Of a DNA stretch of 6,654 nt, positions 1 to 5,825 are shown piece by piece; the stretch's first letter is position 1, and every line of letters starts with the position of its first letter. The stretch is from NCBI GenBank assembly GCA_030039695.1, contig JASHVB010000586.1:1-6654 (forward strand). Reading direction: 5' to 3'. Source of the DNA: Acetobacteraceae bacterium (GTDB taxonomy: Bacteria; Pseudomonadota; Alphaproteobacteria; Acetobacterales; Acetobacteraceae). Position numbers and translations under genes: made by a program. The notes under the pieces were generated by a model that saw only the letters and a program-made list of their open reading frames with translations, made no database searches and was not told the origin of the DNA.

Positions 1-480
1 CACGACGAGCGCACGGGCGAAGCCGACGCGCTGCCGCATGCCGCCCGACAGCTCCTTCGGATACGCGCTCTCGAAGCCGCCCAGGCCGATCAGGTCGATC
101 GCTTCCTCCGCCCGCCGCGCACGCTCCGCACGCGGCACGCCGCGCGCCTCCAACCCCAACTCCACGTTCTCCTCGACGGTCAGCCAGGGAAACAGGGCGA
201 AGCTCTGGAACACCATGGCGACGCCTTCGGCCGGTCCGAGTACCGGCTCGCCGCGCCACAGCACGTCTCCGCTGGTTGGCCGCAGCAAGCCGGACACGAT
301 ACGCAGCAGCGTCGACTTGCCGGAGCCGGAGCGGCCAAGCAACGCCACCATCTCGCCTTCCCGCAGGGTCACGTTGACGCCTTCCAGCACGACCAAGTCG
401 GCGGTGGCGTCCTTGTGGTAGGCCTGACGGATGTCCCGAACCTCCAACAGCGCGCCGGTACGGGTCGACATCGTGTCCAT
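1..480 (-). CDS. ABC transporter ATP-binding protein, NitT/TauT type (3' part missing)
   Basis: This is the cytoplasmic ATPase of an ABC importer, and only its first 160 codons are present because the gene runs off the left edge. Visible motifs are Walker A GRSGSGKST (residues 49-57), the Q-loop in VFQSFALFPWLT (Gln92), and the signature LSGGMRQRVGFARAL (144-158). Walker B and the H-loop lie outside the window. The wording of the Q-loop and signature regions matches the nitrate/sulfonate/taurine class. Translation probably starts at the ATG at 480-478, because AGGAG (490-486 on this strand) lies five bases upstream; an ATG at 471 is less well placed. The permease at 1041-2762 is the obvious partner. 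ATPases that pair with duplicated permeases of this kind often carry an extra C-terminal domain, which cannot be tested here. The substrate is unknown, and no binding-protein gene is visible. Confidence 0.95.
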   Translation of the reverse strand, partial: MDTMSTRTGALLEVRDIRQAYHKDATADLVVLEGVNVTLREGEMVALLGRSGSGKSTLLRIVSGLLRPTSGDVLWRGEPVLGPAEGVAMVFQSFALFPWLTVEENVELGLEARGVPRAERARRAEEAIDLIGLGGFESAYPKELSGGMRQRVGFARALVV

Positions 481-485
481 CCGCT

Positions 486-490
486 CTCCT
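486..490 (-). promoter_or_regulatory. Ribosome binding site of the ABC ATPase gene
   Basis: AGGAG on the minus strand, five bases before the ATG at 480. It favours this start over the second ATG at 471. Confidence 0.7.
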
Positions 491-541
491 TGGCGTATCG
501 CGGCCGATTGTGATGCTCCCTTAGACCGGCGGGTGCAGCCG

Positions 542-575
542 TGTCACCCCAGCAACGCGTGTCGGTTTGGTGACA
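542..575. promoter_or_regulatory. Candidate operator A: bipartite inverted repeat upstream of the ATPase gene
   Basis: A perfect 7-base inverted repeat, TGTCACC (542-548) and GGTGACA (569-575), lies in the 172-base gap between the divergent ATPase and dioxygenase genes. It ends 61 bases before the ATPase start and 77 bases before the dioxygenase start, so it could control either or both. Read on the minus strand it matches operator B (2833-2866) as GTCAC, two free bases, AACCG, one free base, CAC, eleven mostly different bases, then GTGACA: 21 of 34 positions agree by my count. The arms are too far apart for a terminator and no T-run follows. The binding protein is unknown. Apart from this site and the 587-594 repeat, I see no clear -35/-10 pair in the gap. 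Confidence 0.5.
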
Positions 576-594
576 AGGGGGAGATCTGTCGGTT
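560..594. repeat. Direct repeat TGTCGGTT, copies 27 bases apart
   Basis: TGTCGGTT occurs at 560-567, inside operator A, and again at 587-594. The 27-base spacing equals the spacing between the two GTSAC arms of operator A (543 to 570). It may be an extra half-site for the same regulator, or chance. Confidence 0.3.
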
Positions 595-640
595 CCGGCA
601 GTCGCCGTGACCTGCTATCGTGATCGCGACGATACCGACC

Positions 641-647
641 AGGGAGG
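641..647 (+). promoter_or_regulatory. Ribosome binding site that sets the dioxygenase start
   Basis: AGGGAGG lies five bases before the ATG at 653. It selects this ATG over the in-frame GTG at 620, which has no such sequence before it and would place the Shine-Dalgarno inside the coding region. Confidence 0.8.
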
Positions 648-652
648 GCCGC

Positions 653-1033
653 ATGCCTGAGGTCACCGGCTATCACGCCCATGTTTATTTCGATTCCGCC
701 ACGCAGCCTGCCGCTGAACGGTTGCGCGAATCGTTGATCAGCCAGTTCAATGTGGAGGCCGGGGCCTTCAGCATCGAACCGCGCGGCCCGCATCCGATCT
801 CGCAGTTCAACGTGATCTTCACGATCGACGAGTTCCAGCGCGTCGTTCCCTGGCTGATGCTGAACCGTGCGGGGCTCGACGTGCTTGTGCACCCGCTGAC
901 GGATAACATGTATGACGACCACAGCGTCTATGCGCTGTGGCTCGGGGCGCCTGTGACTCTGAAGCTCGATCACATGCGGCAGCGCCAATACGGCGCAGAC
1001 CTGCTGCCGACGGGTGCGTCGCAGGCGGCCTGA
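653..1033 (+). CDS. DOPA 4,5-dioxygenase family protein
   Basis: A 126-residue protein with the hallmark pattern of the small DOPA 4,5-dioxygenase family: GYHAHVYFD near the N-terminus (His8, His10), GPHP (His47), VPWLMLNRAGLDVLVHPLTD (His80 within it) and DDH followed by ALWLG (His90). Characterised members cleave the ring of catechols such as L-DOPA using non-haem iron, and the conserved histidines are the likely metal ligands and active-site residues. No signal peptide or membrane segment is present, so it should be cytoplasmic. The six residues ISQFNV occur twice, 20 residues apart (29-34 and 49-54). The gene lies head to tail against the permease gene with only seven bases between the stop codons, and diverges from the ATPase gene. 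Family is clear; many bacterial members are uncharacterised, so the true substrate is open. Confidence 0.9.
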   Translation: MPEVTGYHAHVYFDSATQPAAERLRESLISQFNVEAGAFSIEPRGPHPISQFNVIFTIDEFQRVVPWLMLNRAGLDVLVHPLTDNMYDDHSVYALWLGAPVTLKLDHMRQRQYGADLLPTGASQAA

Positions 1034-1040
1034 GGAGCGC

Positions 1041-2762
1041 TCAGAACGCAAGCCGGCGTTGTGCGTACGCGTAGAGCGGGCGCCACAAAAGCCGGTTGAA
1101 GAACACGACGAAGCCTGACATCACCGCGACGCCCAGCACGACGCGCGGCATGTCGCCGGCGTCCGTTGCCGCAGCGATATAGGCGCCAAGGCCGTGCGCC
1201 ACGAGTTTGGTTTTGCCCCATGACGCCACCTCGGCGACGATCGCCGCGTTCCACGAGCCGCCAGAAGCCGTGATCGCGCCTGTGACGTAGTAAGCGAAGA
1301 TGCCGGGGATGATGACCCTCCGCCACCACAGCAAGCCGCCGACGCGGAAATTGTCGGCGGCTTCGCGCAGATCGCCTGGGAATGCCGCAGCGCCGGCGAT
1401 GACGTTGAACAGGATGTACCACTGGGTGCCGAGGATCATCAGCGGCGTCAGCCAGATGTCGGCATTCAGGTGGAAATAGACGATCGTCAGTACGAATGGC
1501 GGAAACAAGAGATTGGCAGGAAACGCGGCGAGGAATTGCGCGACCGGCTGGACGCGGCGGGCCCAATCTGGGCGCAGGCCGATGTACACGCCGATCGGCA
1601 CCCACACCAGGGTCGCCAGCACCATCAGCACCGCGACGCGGATCATGGTAAAAATGCCAAGGACGAACGCCTGGCCCAGGTCGGCCCAGCCCAGCTCACC
1701 AGCGGTGAACTTGGTGACCCAGCGCAACGCCCAAACCAGCACCAGGAACAATACGGCCAACCAAAGCACGTCCAGCGCGCGCGACGGACGGCTGCGCGCG
1801 GCGGCCCGGCGGCGCGTGAGCGACAGGCGCAGTCCGCCGATGAGCGATGCAAGGTCACCGACCGCGTCTCCGATCGTCGATAGCAGTTGCGTGCGCCGCA
1901 TGAGGCGCAGCATCCACGGATCTGCTTCGCTAACAGCGGCGGTGGTTTCGAACCGGAATTTGGCGGACCAGGCAACCAGCGGGCGGAACAACAACTGGTC
2001 GTACAGCAGGATCACCACTGCCATGGCGAGGATGGCGTAGACCACAGCTTTAATGTTGCTCTGCTGCAGCGCCACCGCGACGTAGGAGCCGATGCCCGGC
2101 AGCGTCCAGGTGTTGTTGCCGACCGACACTGCCTCCGACGCCACGACGAAGAACCAGCCGCCCGACATTGACATCATGGTGTTCCACACCAGCCCTGGCA
2201 CGGCGAACGGCACCTCGAGCCGCCAGAAGCGCTGCCAGGGGGTGAGATGGAAGCTGATCGAGGCTTCGGCCAGGTCGGCGGGTACCGTCTTCAGGGACTG
2301 GTACAGGCTGAACGCCATGTTCCACGCCTGACTGGTGAAGATGGCAAAGATCGACGCCAGTTCCAGTCCCATCACCTGGCCGGGAAAGAGGTTCATGAAG
2401 AACACGATGGTGAAGGTGAGGAACCCGAGGATCGGCACCGATTGGAGGATGTCGAGCAGCGGAATCAGCACCAAGCCGGCGCGCCGGCTTTTTGCAGCGG
2501 CGGTGCCGTAGGTGAAGGTGAAGAGCAGGCTGGCGACCAGGGCTGCAAACATGCGCAGCGTGGTGCGTACGGCATATGCCGGCAGGTGCGCGGGGTTGAG
2601 GCTGACCTGCGTGGCGCCGGGTGCGCTGATCGGGACGAAGGTGCCCTGGGCGATGTGCCCGACAGCGATCAGCGCGCCGAGCACGCAGATAATCGCGGCG
2701 GCATCCCAGACGTTGGGCAGACGCCGGCTGCTCGCCAGCGTGGGATGGATCGTGGCTGACAT
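1041..2762 (-). CDS. ABC transporter permease, duplicated (two fused permease domains)
   Basis: A 573-residue inner-membrane protein, about twice the length of a normal importer permease, made of two BPD-type permease halves (roughly 20-270 and 330-573). Each half has an EAA coupling loop: LAEASISFHLTPWQRFW (164-180) ending in VPFAVPG, and LREAADNFRVGGLLWWRR (465-482) ending in IIPG. The duplication also shows at the end of each half: YDQLLFRPLVA (254-264) versus FNRLLWRPLYA (555-565). This architecture matches the 'anion transport system, duplicated permease' class related to NitT/TauT importers. One polypeptide would supply both membrane subunits for the ATPase encoded to the left. The ATG at 2762 is the only sensible start (stop codon 33 bases upstream, next Met is residue 71), yet no Shine-Dalgarno precedes it. 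The MmgE/PrpD gene lies 129 bases upstream on the same strand. Transported anion unknown. Confidence 0.95.
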   Translation of the reverse strand: MSATIHPTLASSRRLPNVWDAAAIICVLGALIAVGHIAQGTFVPISAPGATQVSLNPAHLPAYAVRTTLRMFAALVASLLFTFTYGTAAAKSRRAGLVLIPLLDILQSVPILGFLTFTIVFFMNLFPGQVMGLELASIFAIFTSQAWNMAFSLYQSLKTVPADLAEASISFHLTPWQRFWRLEVPFAVPGLVWNTMMSMSGGWFFVVASEAVSVGNNTWTLPGIGSYVAVALQQSNIKAVVYAILAMAVVILLYDQLLFRPLVAWSAKFRFETTAAVSEADPWMLRLMRRTQLLSTIGDAVGDLASLIGGLRLSLTRRRAAARSRPSRALDVLWLAVLFLVLVWALRWVTKFTAGELGWADLGQAFVLGIFTMIRVAVLMVLATLVWVPIGVYIGLRPDWARRVQPVAQFLAAFPANLLFPPFVLTIVYFHLNADIWLTPLMILGTQWYILFNVIAGAAAFPGDLREAADNFRVGGLLWWRRVIIPGIFAYYVTGAITASGGSWNAAIVAEVASWGKTKLVAHGLGAYIAAATDAGDMPRVVLGVAVMSGFVVFFNRLLWRPLYAYAQRRLAF

Positions 2763-2832
2763 GCGGCGGCGTGGTTTGGGGTTAGTGGTTTGCGGTTACC
2801 AACAGCGCCCTGTTAGCCGGGCCGGCGGGCGA

Positions 2833-2866
2833 TGTCACGGGTGGAGATTGTGGCGGTTGTGTGACG
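2833..2866. promoter_or_regulatory. Candidate operator B: bipartite repeat upstream of the permease gene
   Basis: GTCAC (2834-2838) and GTGAC (2861-2865) form inverted arms with the same 22-base inner gap as operator A. On the minus strand it shares with A the left arm, an internal AACCG plus CAC block at the same offset, and the right arm GTGACA. It lies 70 bases before the permease ATG and 26 bases after the MmgE/PrpD stop. The rest of the 2763-2891 gap holds only a weak AACAG/CTGTT inverted repeat (2801-2814) and no convincing promoter or terminator. If B is an operator, the permease has its own promoter here rather than depending only on read-through from the MmgE/PrpD gene. Confidence 0.5.
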
Positions 2867-2891
2867 GCGGGGCCAGCCTGTGGGTGCGACA

Positions 2892-4289
2892 TCACAGCTG
2901 AACAGTGCCATCTTTCCTTATCATCGTGGGTGAGTGTAGCTGCGTGGTCAGCCGCGAGACGTCCACCTCGCGTCGAAACTGGTGAATCAGGCTCAGACTT
3001 TCTTCGATGCCGTTCGGTCCAAGTCCGCTATTCGGCACGAGAGCGCGGTACTTCGCATCGACATCGGGCCACGCGATGCCGAGCATGCCGGCGCCCTTGG
3101 GCACGTACACGGTGCTGGTTGATGCACGCCCGTCGTGCGTGGCGATCGTCACCGTCGCACCCTGTCGGTAGCGTGCGGGGTCTGCCACCGGCTGGTCGCC
3201 CACACGCACCACATCGATCAGCCGGTGGATGAGCGGATCGGCGATTCGCGAGGCACCGGCATGTTCCCAACCGAAGGCGTGATCCGCCGCGCCCGCGGCA
3301 GCGAAATAGGCCGGGCTGTGCGCCATGTCGATCAGGGTCGCGGGATGCAGCGGACCAGAGAGCGCCGTCATGCCTGGGCGGGAGATCACGATGCTGTCGA
3401 TGTCGGCCGCAGCGATGTTGCCTTCGCGCGCGGCGTTGGCGGCGGCTTCGGCGATCGCGTGATAAGGATGGCCGCCCGGCACAAGCTTGACCGCCATGTC
3501 AGTAACGATGTCCCAGCTTTCACCGAGTCCCTCCAGCGCCGCGGTACCGGCAGCGGCACCATCGGCACCCCCGAACGCTTCGAAGAACCCGCGCCGAGCC
3601 TCCAGAATTGCCAACTCGCCGCGATAGCCGCGCTGCGCCGCGAGAGCCCCATTCACGCCTTGCAACACGGCCAGACCGGCATGGTATTCGCGCGCAACCG
3701 ATGTATCCGCCGCGGTGGCCAGACCGCCGATCGACGTTGCCGACAGTGCGATCGCCTGCGCCAGGTGCTCGGCGTCGAGGCGAAGCAGCACGCCCGATGC
3801 GACGGCGGCAGCGAAGATTGCGCCGAGGCAGCCGTGGAACCCGCGCTCGCGAAACCCTGGCGTGATCGCCGCACTGATGCGGCCCGCAGCCTCATAGCCG
3901 AGGACCATCGCGCGCAACACGTCCTCCCCGCCGATGCCGTCTCGTTCGGCGATCGCGAGTGATACGGCGGTGAGCGGCGTCCCGGCATGCACGATGTTGC
4001 GCAAATCGCTGTCGTCGGACGCCGCGGCGTCGCTGGCGACCGCGTTGACCTGGGCGGCCACAGCCGCTGGCAGTTTCGGCCCGGCATCGAACCACAGCGA
4101 TGCCTCGGGCCTGCCGCCGCTGTCGCGTGCGAGATCGCGGATGATGCGAGCAGATTCGAGGTTGGTGCCACACGCCGCGCTGGCGAGCGTGCTCGCAATC
4201 AGCATTGCGGCGTGGTCGAGTGTCTGCCGCGGCAAGTCTGCGATCGTTGTTGCATTCAGGAATTCGGCGAGCCGGCAGGCGACGGTCAT
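2892..4289 (-). CDS. MmgE/PrpD family protein (dehydratase/epimerase/decarboxylase fold)
   Basis: A 465-residue soluble protein of normal length for the MmgE/PrpD family. Supporting segments are the all-alpha N-terminal part with DLRNIVHAGTPLTAVSLAIAE (95-115), GFRERGFHGCLGAIFAAAVA (145-164), the KLVPGGHPYHA block (268-278), AHSPAYFAAAGAA (323-335), and the C-terminal PKGAGMLGIAW (397-407). Family members include 2-methylcitrate dehydratase, cis-aconitate decarboxylase and iminodisuccinate epimerase, which all act on polycarboxylates by proton abstraction; Lys268 and nearby His residues are candidate catalytic groups, by family analogy. The start at 4289 is backed by GGAGA on the minus strand (4300-4296), six bases upstream. 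It is the first gene of the leftward arm, diverging from the VOC-LLM-PAL operon, and precedes the anion importer permease on the same strand. The sequence does not tell which reaction it performs. Confidence 0.93.
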   Translation of the reverse strand: MTVACRLAEFLNATTIADLPRQTLDHAAMLIASTLASAACGTNLESARIIRDLARDSGGRPEASLWFDAGPKLPAAVAAQVNAVASDAAASDDSDLRNIVHAGTPLTAVSLAIAERDGIGGEDVLRAMVLGYEAAGRISAAITPGFRERGFHGCLGAIFAAAVASGVLLRLDAEHLAQAIALSATSIGGLATAADTSVAREYHAGLAVLQGVNGALAAQRGYRGELAILEARRGFFEAFGGADGAAAGTAALEGLGESWDIVTDMAVKLVPGGHPYHAIAEAAANAAREGNIAAADIDSIVISRPGMTALSGPLHPATLIDMAHSPAYFAAAGAADHAFGWEHAGASRIADPLIHRLIDVVRVGDQPVADPARYRQGATVTIATHDGRASTSTVYVPKGAGMLGIAWPDVDAKYRALVPNSGLGPNGIEESLSLIHQFRREVDVSRLTTQLHSPTMIRKDGTVQL

Positions 4290-4342
4290 GGCTTATCTCC
4301 AGCTGTGACGTTGTCAGCAAAGATTTCCAGCTTCAGTCGCGA

Positions 4343-4379
4343 GCATCAGTGATGCAGGCGATTTCGTCCGGCATCGCCT
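4343..4379. repeat. Two abutting inverted repeats in the divergent promoter region
   Basis: The first is the 13-base palindrome GCATCA-G-TGATGC (4343-4355). The second starts at the next base: AGGCGAT (4356-4362), a 10-base spacer, and ATCGCCT (4373-4379), a perfect 7-base stem. They lie 53 bases before the MmgE/PrpD start and 149 bases before the VOC start. A compact odd-centred palindrome between divergent catabolic genes is typical of a regulator binding site. The second repeat could instead form an RNA hairpin in a 5' leader. No T-run follows on either strand, so a terminator is unlikely. Confidence 0.45.
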
Positions 4380-4514
4380 CGGACCGGTTCAGCCGCTCGA
4401 CGTCTGTCCACGGATCAGTGTCATCGGTGGCCGAATTCTTTGACTGCCCGTAAGGAACCGGCCCGGCTTGAGTTCCCCACGCAACCGGATCAAGGTGTCC
4501 CTACGACACAAATG

Positions 4515-4521
4515 GGAGGAG
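4515..4521 (+). promoter_or_regulatory. Strong ribosome binding site of the VOC gene
   Basis: GGAGGAG seven bases before the ATG at 4529, the best Shine-Dalgarno sequence in the window. It suggests the first gene of the rightward operon is well translated. Confidence 0.85.
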
Positions 4522-4528
4522 AACGTAC

Positions 4529-4885
4529 ATGGCCTTCGCTGTCCAGCACGTGCACCTGAAGACGCGCGATCCGCGCGCGACGGCGCAGTTCTACATCGAT
4601 AATTTCGGCGCGACGATGAAGGCGGACATTCCCGGCCGGGGGTTCCAGGTCGATCTGCACGGGCTGCAGCTCAACATCACGTCGATCATCGATAGCCAGA
4701 AGCACGAGCAACACTACGGCATAGAACACATCGCGGTGCAGACGGATGACTATGCCGGTACGCTCGGGCGGTTGAAGCAACACGGCGTGCGGATTCTGGA
4801 AGAGCTGCCGGTGAACAACGGCCGGCACGTTTGCTTCGTCGAGGCGCCGGACGGCGCGCAGATGGAAGTGATCGAGAAGGTCTAG
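4529..4885 (+). CDS. VOC (glyoxalase/bleomycin resistance/dioxygenase fold) protein
   Basis: A 118-residue single-domain protein of the vicinal oxygen chelate superfamily, with two beta-alpha-beta-beta-beta modules. The first opens with VQHVHLKTRDPRATAQFY (5-22), the second with YGIEHIAVQTDD (63-74), and the chain ends with APDGAQMEVIEKV. Candidate metal ligands by family position are His7, His67 and Glu113, a 2-His-1-carboxylate set; His9 is an alternative to His7. The position that carries the extra acidic ligand in glyoxalase I appears to be Asn49, so plain glyoxalase activity is doubtful. No signal peptide is seen. It is the first gene of a tight operon, with nine bases before the LLM gene. 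It could be a dioxygenase, epimerase, lyase or binding protein; the fold is certain, the reaction is not. Confidence 0.9.
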   Translation: MAFAVQHVHLKTRDPRATAQFYIDNFGATMKADIPGRGFQVDLHGLQLNITSIIDSQKHEQHYGIEHIAVQTDDYAGTLGRLKQHGVRILEELPVNNGRHVCFVEAPDGAQMEVIEKV

Positions 4886-4894
4886 GCCGCGTCG

Positions 4895-5812
4895 ATGAAG
4901 TTGAAGGACCGCATCGCGTTCGGCATGTCATTGCCGCACCGCTCGCCGGACGCAATCGACATGGAGGCGGTGCGTGCGGTGGCGCAGCGGGCCGAAACGC
5001 TCGGCTTCCAGGACCTCTGGGTGACCGAGAACACCCTGGATCACGTGATGTGCTTCGATCCGGTCGTGGTGCTTACCTATGCAGCGGCAGTGACGTCGCG
5101 CATCCGGCTTGGCGCCTCAGTGGTGGTGCTGGCGGTCCACCCCCCGATGATGGTGGCGCATCAATGGGCCACGCTGGATTATATCAGCAACGGCCGGGCG
5201 ATTTTAGCTGTCGGACTCGGGCGTGAGCATCACTACCGCGAGTTCGCGGTACCCGAGGAAGGGCGCGTGCGGCGGTTCCGTGAAGCGGTCGACGTGATCC
5301 GTTCGCTGTGGACAGCGGATAACACCACCTATCGCGGACGGTTCTACCAGCTTGAGGATGCGACAATGTCGCCAAAGCCGGCGCAGCGGCCGTTGCCGAT
5401 CTGGATGGGGGTCGGACATCCCAATGCGATTCGCCGCGCCGCGAAGATTGCCGACGGCTGGATGGGATCGGGAGGATCCAGCATCGTCGAATTCGGCCGC
5501 TCCGTGCTGCTGCTGCGCGAGGCGCTGGCGGAAGCACGCCGCGATGTCGCGAAATTCCCGGTGTCCAAGCGCATCTTCATCGCCGTGGACGAACGCCCCG
5601 AGGTGGCGCGCGCGGAGCTGAACCGCTGGTTCACCGACGTGTATCACAATCCGCCCGGCACCGACGCATCCGGCATTCACGGTCGGCCGGAACATGTCCG
5701 CGAGCGGCTGGAGGAGGTCGCCGCGATGGGGCCAAGTCACCTGGTCTTGAATCCGGTATCACGCTATCAGGAGCAAGTGGAGGCATTGGCGGAGATCGTC
5801 GGCCTCAAGTAA
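4895..5812 (+). CDS. LLM class flavin-dependent oxidoreductase (luciferase-like monooxygenase)
   Basis: A 305-residue TIM-barrel oxidoreductase of normal family length. Diagnostic segments are AETLGFQDLWVTEN (33-46), SRIRLGASVVVLAVHPP (68-84) followed by HQWATLDYISNGRAILAVGL (89-108), GREHHYREFAVP (109-120), and PIWMGVGHPNAIRRAAKIAD (168-187). Members use reduced FMN and oxygen, or cofactor F420, to oxidise substrates. Relevant relatives include alkanesulfonate monooxygenase and nitrilotriacetate monooxygenase, which hydroxylates a carbon next to nitrogen and so releases glyoxylate. FMN or F420 cannot be decided from the sequence by eye, and no flavin reductase gene is in view. The ATG at 4895 lies nine bases after the VOC stop and has only a weak AGG at 4884-4886, so translation is probably coupled to VOC. 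The PAL-type gene follows within 13 bases. Confidence 0.95.
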   Translation: MKLKDRIAFGMSLPHRSPDAIDMEAVRAVAQRAETLGFQDLWVTENTLDHVMCFDPVVVLTYAAAVTSRIRLGASVVVLAVHPPMMVAHQWATLDYISNGRAILAVGLGREHHYREFAVPEEGRVRRFREAVDVIRSLWTADNTTYRGRFYQLEDATMSPKPAQRPLPIWMGVGHPNAIRRAAKIADGWMGSGGSSIVEFGRSVLLLREALAEARRDVAKFPVSKRIFIAVDERPEVARAELNRWFTDVYHNPPGTDASGIHGRPEHVRERLEEVAAMGPSHLVLNPVSRYQEQVEALAEIVGLK

Positions 5813-5825
5813 CGTGGCGGGAGCG

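Larger units (their letters stand above)
4290..4528. promoter_or_regulatory. Divergent intergenic region between the two arms
   Basis: This 239-base gap must hold the promoters for the leftward MmgE/PrpD gene and the rightward VOC-LLM-PAL operon. I find two abutting inverted repeats (4343-4379) and good ribosome binding sites at both ends. TTGACT at 4440-4445 resembles a rightward -35 box but has no matching -10 at normal spacing. The motif shared by operators A and B is not present here. No open frame in it looks like a gene. Confidence 0.6.

Noticed and set aside
620..652. Upstream GTG start for the dioxygenase, adding 11 residues
   Set aside because: No ribosome binding site precedes it; AGGGAGG at 641-647 points to ATG 653, and the family N-terminus begins just before GYHAH.
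1045..1060. AACGC/GCGTT hairpin as terminator for the dioxygenase gene
   Set aside because: It lies inside the 3' coding end of the permease, has a five-base stem and no T-run.
970..1605. Long minus-strand frame of 211 codons, and another at 521-1051
   Set aside because: They are Arg- and Pro-rich frames overlapping the permease and dioxygenase genes, which have clear family motifs. They are by-products of GC-rich coding DNA.
2801..2814. AACAG/CTGTT inverted repeat between the permease and MmgE/PrpD genes
   Set aside because: Five-base stem with no T-run and no second copy; too short to call as a regulatory site alone.
3135..3962. 275-codon plus-strand frame
   Set aside because: It lies opposite the MmgE/PrpD gene, is rich in Arg, Gly and His, and shows no domain pattern.
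4292..4320. Leftward promoter-like pair TTGCTG / GATAAG with exact 17-base spacing
   Set aside because: The -10 would overlap the ribosome binding site and place transcription start at the ATG, which conflicts with the good GGAGA there.
4440..4470. Rightward -35-like TTGACT
   Set aside because: No acceptable -10 hexamer lies 16-18 bases downstream; the stretch is GC-rich.
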